From Chromera velia (taxonomy: Eukaryota; Sar; Chromeraceae), in the NCBI GenBank assembly GCA_018398765.1, contig JAHBMJ010002690.1, positions 2,600-16,757 on the forward strand: 14,158 nt of DNA. The letters run 5' to 3'. The notes under the pieces were generated by a model, which saw only the letters and a program-made list of their open reading frames with translations, was not told the origin of the DNA and searched no databases. Made by a program: the position numbers and the translations under genes. Shown one piece after another: positions 9,052 to 14,158 of the stretch; position 1 is the first letter of the stretch, and each line of letters begins with the position of its first letter.

Positions 9052-9182
9052 TAAAAAGTGTTAGTGACTGTTAGAATTCTGCTAAGTCTTTGCCAACTGC
9101 CAGCAAACTCTGCCGGTAATTACCGGTTACTGGTAATGAAGCTTATCTACCACCAAAAAAATCGGTAACCCTGCTTGCAGGC

Positions 9183-10212
9183 CAGCCAGGAAAGATAGGG
9201 ACACAGTATCACGCACTGAATGAAAAAGTAGATAGGATAGAAAGATGGATTGTAAGCAAGACAGATAAAAAAATAAAAGAGAGGAAGAAAGAAATCTTTA
9301 GGTGGAGAATTGAGAAGGGAGTGAGAGAGAGAGAGAGATAGAAGAGAGAGAGAAAAAGGAAGAAAAGTCTATATGGCACTGTATCACATACACCGAACAA
9401 AAGCAAACAGAAATAGATTGCAGCTCACTTTGTTTGAAAAGGCGTCAGAAGAAAGACTAAGAGAGGGAATAAAAATAGAGAAAGAAAAACTGGGACGGGT
9501 GCCCTTTTTTTATAGAAGGGTAGTACCAAGAGGAGAACACAGAAGGAGAGCAGCCTGCAGAGTAGGAGACAGGACGTTAGCGGGAACAAAGGGAAAAGTA
9601 CCAAAAAGAGGAGGGCAGAGAGTGCCGTTCGAGGAGAGACTCTGCTCTTATTACAAAGGATGGATGGAAACAGAGGTGTTGGAGGACGAGATCCATATGC
9701 TGACTGAGTGTCCGATTTATGATAGAGAAAGAGCGTATATGTATAGAACATTAGGAGCAGACTGGAACGAGGGAAGAGAAAAGAAAGCAAAAGAAGTTTG
9801 CAGAGAGAAAAGAGAAGGACAAAGAGGAAGACTGCACAGTGAGGCTCTGTTTAAATTCTTGATAAACGAAGGGCATAGTGTGGTGAATGAGTTTCTGGGG
9901 AGGGCAGTGTTCAGAAAAAGAGTGTTCAAGGAAAGCCCAGGAAGGTACGCACCTGAAAGCTTGTTAGATGAAACAGTGCTAGCACAGAGACACGGAGTGA
10001 TCACAAAAAAAAAGGGAGGAACGGAAAGAAGAAAAGAAGAATACAAGACCATCCTGGAAGCAATGGAAGCAGGAAGACAGCTGAGGGAGGGAGAAGGAGA
10101 AATCGCTGAGAGAAGAATGGAGAGAGGGTATGCACAAAGCCAAAGTGTCCTTTCATCCTGTGTCATTGGATCGATTTTTGGAGCAATCCCTTCTGAGCAG
10201 CCCATAGACTAA
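9183..10212 (+). pseudogene. LINE ORF2-like C-terminal region with zinc-knuckle-like motif
   Basis: This continues the RT polyprotein beyond the inserted transposon. The frame QPGKIGTQYHALNEKVDRIE runs to a stop inside a GAGA microsatellite near 9340. A second frame, from about 9373, encodes a 279-codon highly charged segment ending at a TAG at 10210-10212. Its key block is FEERLCSYYKG (Cys at 9643) and EDEIHMLTECPIYDRER (His at 9694, Cys at 9709). This follows the LINE pattern ERLC-x2-C...EDE-H-x4-CPxY, in which Cys and His residues bind zinc and help RNA or DNA contact. The usual second Cys of the first pair is Tyr here (CSYY), so metal binding may be lost. The remaining 160 residues are Arg/Glu/Lys-rich and unrecognised. 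Confidence 0.7.
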
Positions 10213-10249
10213 AGCATGCAAAGCGCAGACAGATCGTTGTTTGTTAGCG

Positions 10250-10309
10250 GCCTGGGAAACCAGGCGGGCTACGGGGTATGGTCTGAGCCTCAGCGATGAG
10301 GTACACCCC
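10250..10309 (+). ncRNA. Structured 3' tail of the LINE (two hairpins with GNRA loops)
   Basis: Hairpin 1 is CCTGG (10251-10255), loop GAAA, CCAGG (10260-10264), extended by a G-C pair at 10250/10265. Hairpin 2 is CCTCA (10288-10292), loop GCGA, TGAGG (10297-10301), enclosed by a longer-range stem GGGGT (10273-10277) with ACCCC (10305-10309). Both loops fit the stable GNRA tetraloop class. The position just after the ORF stop fits a 3' UTR element recognised by the reverse transcriptase. Confidence 0.55.
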
Positions 10310-10325
10310 ATCTATGAGTCGGTTT

Positions 10326-10520
10326 GTATAGATATAGTTGACTATTTCAACTATAGCTATATATCTATAGTTTATAGTCATAATAGTCACTATTTACTAT
10401 AATTATAGTTTGAAATAGTAAACTATTTCAACTATTTTTCATGCTGACAAAAATAGTCCACAATAATAACTATAACAAGTCATAATAGTCGACTATACCA
10501 ACTATTTCAACTATTTTGAC
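10326..10520. repeat. AT-rich ACTATTTCAACTAT palindromic repeat cluster
   Basis: The words actatttcaactat, aatagt and tatag recur throughout. Two clear dyads are ATAGTTGA (10334-10341) with TCAACTAT (10347-10354), and TTGAAATAG (10410-10418) with CTATTTCAA (10423-10431). Exact copies of actatttcaactat begin at about 10341, 10422 and 10500. The block sits between the LINE tail and the convergent minus-strand gene, ending about 17 bp before its stop codon, so it forms part of that gene's 3' flank or UTR. Confidence 0.85.
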
Positions 10521-10536
10521 AGTTCATTCATACAAC

Positions 10537-12974
10537 TCAGTCCTCATCCGAGTCGAGACCAAAGAGGTCTTTAGGCTTCTCTTCCTCCCCACTGGCTGCT
10601 GTTGCAGCGCCTCCCTCTTTCTTTACTTCCACAAAGACCCGAAACCTCGCAAGGCAAGACCTGGTGTAGAAAATTGGTTCAGCAAAAGGGGAGACAAGAG
10701 AAGAATGAATTTTCTTTTCACTTCGAAGTTGAGAAACCAATTCTTCCCTCTCGTCATCGTCCATCTCAAATACTTTCGCTTTGTCTAATTCTGCTCGCCC
10801 CCCAAAAACGAACTCGACAAGAGAAGTGTAGTCAGCAGCACGGCCTTTCAGCACAGTAGCCGTGAAGCGCTCTCTCTTCAAGATCAACTCCATGCCAGCC
10901 AGGGTGTGGGCAACCTCACTGATCGTGACGTGCTGGAACGCTTCCAGCTTGGCACCCTTGCGCAAAATGGGTTCCCCCTTTTCCCCCTCAGCCAGAATCG
11001 GGTTGATCATCTCCTGCATGCGCTCAAAGATCTCCTCTGCCTTCACTTTTCCCTTGAAGGCGTTTGCGAAAGAAGAGTTTCTGAGAACAGGGGGGAGAGC
11101 AGACAACGCAGTCAATCTCGTCAGCTCGACAGGGTCGGGGCTTCTTCACAAAAACAAATTTCTTTGCGACGTCCACCATCTTGTCTCGATCAGACACCCA
11201 ACTTGAATCTGTCGGAATGAACTCGTTCAGCTTTGCCTGCAAAAAGAACAAGGAGGAAAAACGTTAGTTTTCAAATTGATAGTCAAATGAATTGAACACA
11301 GAAAACACTTGAGAGACGCTTACAAAGATAGAGGCAAATCGAAGAACATACTTTCAGAAAGAAAGCAGTAAATCGGGCGGAGAAAAATCAGGAAAACCTG
11401 AAAAGGGTAGATGAAAAAGCATGAGAGTCATATAAAAATCTTGAAGCCCTGACCTCATCAACAGGTTGAAGAAGCACAGTCGAGGCGTTCTCCAGGGATG
11501 GGTGGGTTTTCAGATCCTGGAACTTCGCCTTCCCCTCACTTCCTTTCTTCCCCCCTTCCCAAATAATCTGCCCCCCCGAGTCCTTTGCCTGACCCTGATG
11601 CTCAGAGGGCACCCGGAGGAAATCAAACACCACCCTTTTCATTACACCCATGCGGGTGGCATCAATGTTTGCTACCTTGTACCCCGTCACGACTTTCCCC
11701 TCTGCAATTGCATGCAGCCGATAGAGGTGGAAAACAACTGCGTTAGTCGGATCGACATAAAAGGGCTCTGACCACTCTGAGTATCCCCTACATGGCTGCG
11801 CCGTCGCTGCCTCCGGGAAGAAAACATCCATGAAGAAGAGGTGAGCTCCAGCGGGATCTCGTGTCAGCTCTCCTAGCGTCATACTGCAAAGAAGCGAAGA
11901 GAAAGGGGTTTGAAGAGACGAAAAGAGAGTGTATGAAGAGATGGGAAATGGGGGGGAAGGGGGGAATAGAATGAATTGAGAAACGAGAAAGAGGAGAGAC
12001 TGTGACAAAGAGACGTGGAGAGATAGTCTACAAAAAGAAAAAAAAAAACTATCCACCTACCGATGCCAAAGAACCAGAAACTTCTTCACCTCATGGGATG
12101 GGAGGCCATCGAGGTACTTCTGGATCCGCAGCTCGATAGATTCCTCGTCTTCTGGGGTGTCGTTTTCCTGAGAGATCCCCTTTTCCCCTTTCTCCCCCCT
12201 TTGGGGCAGGGCGTTCTTTTGTTCTCTGATCTCCTTAAGTTCTTTGAAAACTTTCTTGTTCATATAAAATACTTTCTTCATGTCCCCCCTCGTGGCGGGG
12301 GCGTCCTCGTCAGAGACAGAAAATTCGGAACCTGAGTCTCCAAACCCCCATCGCTTCAGGTGGTTCTTTTTTTTCAGTTCCTCTTTTTTCTTTGCATTTT
12401 CCTTTTCCTTTTCCTTCTCTCTTTCCTTTTCTTTCTCCTTGCTCCCCCCCCCGTTCACCTGAGGGCTCCTTCTCACTCCTGCGTCCTTCTGCTTTTCCTT
12501 TCCCTTGTCCTTCGCTGCGTCTCTTCTCCCCCTCTTCTGCCCTTCCCTAGGCTCTTCCTCACTGTCATTAGCAGCCGCTGTTGCCGCATTCTCCTTGAGC
12601 CTCTTCAGTGCGGGACCTGAGGATACGTGCAGGAAGAAGGTGAAAAAAGTATGAGTGGGCTGAAAGTGCGAAATAATAAAATGAGACTCGACCCGAGACT
12701 GGACCACTGGACCAACACGAACGAACCGTGAAGCAAAAAAGCCAACGAGAGCCTTTTTTTTTTTTCTTTTCACTCACCTTCGTCACACTGATCATGAGTA
12801 CCTTCGTCAGCTCCCCCTGCAAAGCATAAAGAGGAGGAGCGGTATGGTTGAGGGGAAAAAACGGACAAGACAAAAAAGTGGAGACGAGATTGGGGAAGTC
12901 CAGAAAAAGCTGTCGCAGCTCCAATTATCAGACCACCCACCAGATTTCTTTTTCCCCCCACGCTTTTCCACCAT
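10537..12974 (-). CDS. Unidentified charged, probably nuclear protein; five exons, one apparent frameshift
   Basis: The start is the ATG at 12974 and the stop is a TGA at 10539-10537. Exons on the minus strand are 12974-12941, 12816-12778, 12616-12061, 11883-11454 and 11236-10537. Introns are 124, 161, 177 and 217 nt; the first three donors are GTGGGT, GTGAGT and GTAGGT, the fourth a weaker GTCAGG. Phases match at every junction. The product is about 585 residues. The N-terminus is basic and NLS-like (MVEKRGGKKKSGG, KRGRRDAAKDKGKEK), followed by a Lys/Glu repeat tract (KEKEREKEKEKENAKKKEEL). A folded middle region (LRIQKYLDGLPSHEVKKF, WSEPFYVDPTNAVVFHLYRL) and a C-terminal domain (VELTRLTALSALPPVLRN, ISEVAHTLAGMELILKRE) lead to an acidic tail (DLFGLDSDED). 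Exon 5 needs removal of one C in the CCCC run at 11137-11140. I do not recognise the family; a chromatin or RNA-related role would be guesswork. Confidence 0.7.
12369..12452 (-). repeat. Lys/Glu-coding purine-rich low-complexity tract
   Basis: The minus strand is almost purely AAG, GAG, AAA and GAA codons, encoding a run of KEKE and KKKEE. The opposite strand shows long pyrimidine runs whose Phe/Ser-rich open frames are artefacts. The tract predicts a charged single helix or disordered segment in the nuclear-type protein. Confidence 0.8.
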
Positions 12975-13449
12975 GACTACAGAGGATTAGCAGAAAATTG
13001 GGGGAGAGAAGCCAGAGCGGTGGGCAAATAACTGAAGAATGAAAAAGCCGTCTCCTGGGACCAGAGAGTATATCCCCTTTTTTTTTTTAAGTCTCCTCAC
13101 ACAAAAAAAGGCTGCGTTCTCAAAACGAAGAGGTCCTGAATGAAGTCGATTACTCGGCGTAAAGTTCAATGACTCAGCAAGCACTGAAGCATCGACCATC
13201 GGGCGAGATAACAGAGAATGAAGAAGCGAAGTGTCACTTGAAGTTCAGAGCTGGTGCTCCATGCACCGCGAAAACTTTTTCGCGCGGCTGCGTAGAGTCG
13301 GCTGGGGACTCACGCACTTACGCGCACATGCATGCAGGCCACGAAAAAAATCAGCTCCGGCTCCTTAATTTGAAGTGCATGGGGATCGATCGATCGTTGC
13401 ACAGACTGCAGGGCTGGCCAGCTATCGATCTCTGACTGAGATTCTGTAC
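12975..13449. promoter_or_regulatory. Divergent intergenic region between the minus-strand gene and the right-end gene
   Basis: About 475 bp separate the ATG at 12974 (minus) and the first in-frame ATG at 13450 (plus). It holds a poly-T run at about 13077-13088, the palindrome CGCGAAAA-ct-TTTTCGCG (13267-13284), a TGCATGCA-type motif at about 13327-13336 and a GATCGATCGATCG run near 13384-13396. An 88-codon plus-strand open frame from the ATG at 13169 looks non-coding. A possible acceptor (gactgcag, to 13411) means the right-end gene could have an exon in this region. Confidence 0.5.
13267..13284. promoter_or_regulatory. Palindromic E2F-like site
   Basis: CGCGAAAA and TTTTCGCG face each other across two bases. 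The right half continues as TTTTCGCGCGG, which contains TTTCGCGC, a match to the E2F/DP consensus TTTSSCGC. It lies 293 bp upstream of the minus-strand ATG and 166 bp before the ATG at 13450. Whether this organism uses E2F/DP is not shown by the window. Confidence 0.35.
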
Positions 13450-14158
13450 ATGCATCTATATGGGTACAATCGAGATGCTGCCAAGCAGATGCGCGAGAAG
13501 AAAGCAGACATCAGAGACAAACTCTGCAGTCATGGGATCATTTCGGTGTTCAGAAAAATGTATATACCAGATGTCAAAATGTATCACAAGCTTCTGCTTC
13601 ATGAGACTGAGTTTCGGGAAGAAAATTTCTCTACGTCAGATGCTTGGGAGATAGCGTCTGCATGCATGGCCATCGGTCAGAAAGAAAGAAGAGGGCGACG
13701 GGTCTGACGTTCAGAGAGAAGGGGAGGGGGGGAGAGGGGGGAGGAGGGAAAGTGAACAGAACGGAAATGCAGAGCCAGCAGGGGAGGGAGAGAGTGAAGG
13801 GAATTGTTACGGCAACTTCCGTGCATTTTCACCTATTCGCGTTCAATGGAAAGACAGTGAGTATAATCCCCCCCGTCCGCCAGAGATTGAAAACATCATG
13901 ACAGAAGACGATTTCCGTGCAGAAAAGCGGACTGTGTTCGGTGTTCTTTCCCTTCTCTTTGTGTTGCGTCTGCGTGAAAGTGCACCAAGCGAGATTACAG
14001 AGAAGTGGGCAAGGGTCCTGGAAAGAAAGTTATGTCTTGTTGAGACAATGCGAGAATTTAACGAGAATGAATGCCCTGCATATTCCAGCCCACTTCATGC
14101 AAAATACGTTGCGTTTGATCACCATTCAGATGTGTTTTTTGCAGAGCATGTTGTCGAT
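13450..14158 (+). CDS. Unidentified protein, 5' part, running off the window; one apparent frameshift
   Basis: The frame open from 13369 has its first ATG at 13450 (MHLYGYNRDAAKQMREKKAD). It continues through VFRKMYIPDVKMYHKLLLHE and FSTSDAWEIASACMAIG to about 13677, and would stop at 13708. Reading continues sensibly in the +1 frame from about 13676-13690: EEGDGSDVQREGEGG, a Gly/Glu-rich linker, CYGNFRAFSPIRVQWKDSEY, NPPRPPEIENIMTEDDFRAE and a segment open to the last base. An alternative is that translation starts at the ATG at 13898 with no stop through 14158 (87 codons). An acceptor at 13411 would make 13412 the start of an internal exon instead. I recognise no domain. The Gly/Glu linker and helix-rich flanks suggest a multi-domain protein whose body lies to the right. 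Confidence 0.5.

Larger units (their letters stand above)
8126..9182. mobile_element. Non-autonomous TIR DNA transposon (about 1037 bp) with 10-bp target-site duplication
   Basis: The 10-mer GCTTGCAGGC occurs at 8126-8135 and 9173-9182. Between them the left end (AAGGTTGCTTTTCTGGTCGG) and the reverse complement of the right end (AGGGTTACCGATTTTTTTGG) are imperfect inverted repeats of about 60 bp. Both contain ACCGGTAATTRCCGGTAACC-type palindromes (about 8171-8194 and 9112-9134). Removing the element with one TSD copy rejoins the LINE frame (FSKEKLAG followed by QPGKIGTQ), which supports the boundaries. No transposase is visible. A 9-11 bp TSD with long TIRs suggests a Mutator-like (MULE) relative, but that is inference. 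Confidence 0.75.
6330..10320 (+). mobile_element. Degenerate non-LTR retrotransposon (LINE), 5' truncated, split by a DNA transposon
   Basis: The element is recognised from its single polyprotein-like reading path: reverse transcriptase fingers and palm (6513-7500), thumb and connection (to about 8125), then a C-terminal segment with a cysteine-histidine motif (9373-10212). No endonuclease domain is visible upstream of the RT, so it seems 5' truncated, as is common after target-primed reverse transcription. The left edge is not defined; the purine-rich, stop-containing sequence from about 6330 is the best guess. The right edge is placed after a structured 3' tail (10250-10309). There is no poly(A) tail. 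The 8136-9172 block is a later insertion. Frameshifts near 7298, 7945 and 9340 show the copy is dead. Confidence 0.75.

Noticed and set aside
10250-10320. Hammerhead ribozyme in the LINE tail
   Set aside because: The CTGATGAG core is absent (the sequence has CAGCGATGAG) and the conserved GAAAC is not in the right position.
11085-11145. A 50-nt intron (GTCGAG...CTCAG, minus strand) instead of a frameshift in exon 5
   Set aside because: Joining at these sites creates an immediate TAA, and the supposed intron is itself good coding sequence in the corrected frame.
12280-12620. Plus-strand open frames rich in Phe, Ser and Leu
   Set aside because: They are the antisense of the Lys/Glu tract in the minus-strand gene; the repeated SFSFSF pattern is a by-product of purine runs.
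13169-13435. Open frame from the ATG at 13169 as exon 1 of the right-end gene
   Set aside because: Only a poor donor (GGTGCTCC) gives the needed phase, and the frame overlaps the E2F-like palindrome and CATGCA motifs; composition is not coding-like.

Overview
The window looks like nuclear DNA of a protist with intron-containing genes. GT-AG introns of about 55 to 650 nt, long intergenic spacers with simple repeats, a non-LTR retrotransposon, CATGCA-type motifs and a cysteine-rich type I membrane protein together suggest an alveolate, most likely a chromerid such as Chromera velia. That assignment is an inference from style, not from a marker gene. I see no bacterial operon, tRNA, rRNA or CRISPR array.

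Layout from left to right: (1) 1-761, a composite purine/GTCTG minisatellite followed by the last exon of a leucine-rich-repeat protein on the + strand. (2) 762-2324, a non-coding spacer with a degenerate TCTG/TCCG tract and a TGCATGC-rich palindromic cluster. (3) 2325-5465, a two-exon + strand gene for a secreted or surface protein with a signal peptide, about nine PSI-like cysteine modules, a 14-residue tandem duplication and one C-terminal membrane helix. (4) 5466-6330, a spacer with a 25-bp direct repeat and no recognised gene. (5) About 6330-10320, a degenerate LINE-type retrotransposon, 5' truncated and frameshifted, with reverse transcriptase motifs and a C-terminal zinc-knuckle-like segment. 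It is split at 8126-9182 by a 1.04-kb terminal-inverted-repeat DNA transposon flanked by a 10-bp target duplication. Its 3' tail carries two hairpins with GNRA loops. (6) 10326-10520, AT-rich ACTATTTCAACTAT palindromic repeats. (7) 10537-12974, a minus-strand gene of at least five exons for an unidentified, highly charged, probably nuclear protein of about 585 residues. (8) 12975-13449, a divergent promoter region with an E2F-like palindrome and a TGCATGCA motif. (9) 13450-14158, the 5' part of an unidentified + strand gene that runs off the window.

Three of the protein-coding genes each need a single one-base frame correction in or next to a short homopolymer or simple repeat (about 2457-2464, 11137-11140 and 13675-13690). 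The surrounding coding sequence otherwise looks intact, so consensus errors are the simplest explanation, with real pseudogenes or programmed shifts as alternatives. The host genes show no obvious functional linkage. The clearest non-routine observations are the nested transposon insertion, the structured LINE tail and the multi-PSI surface protein.
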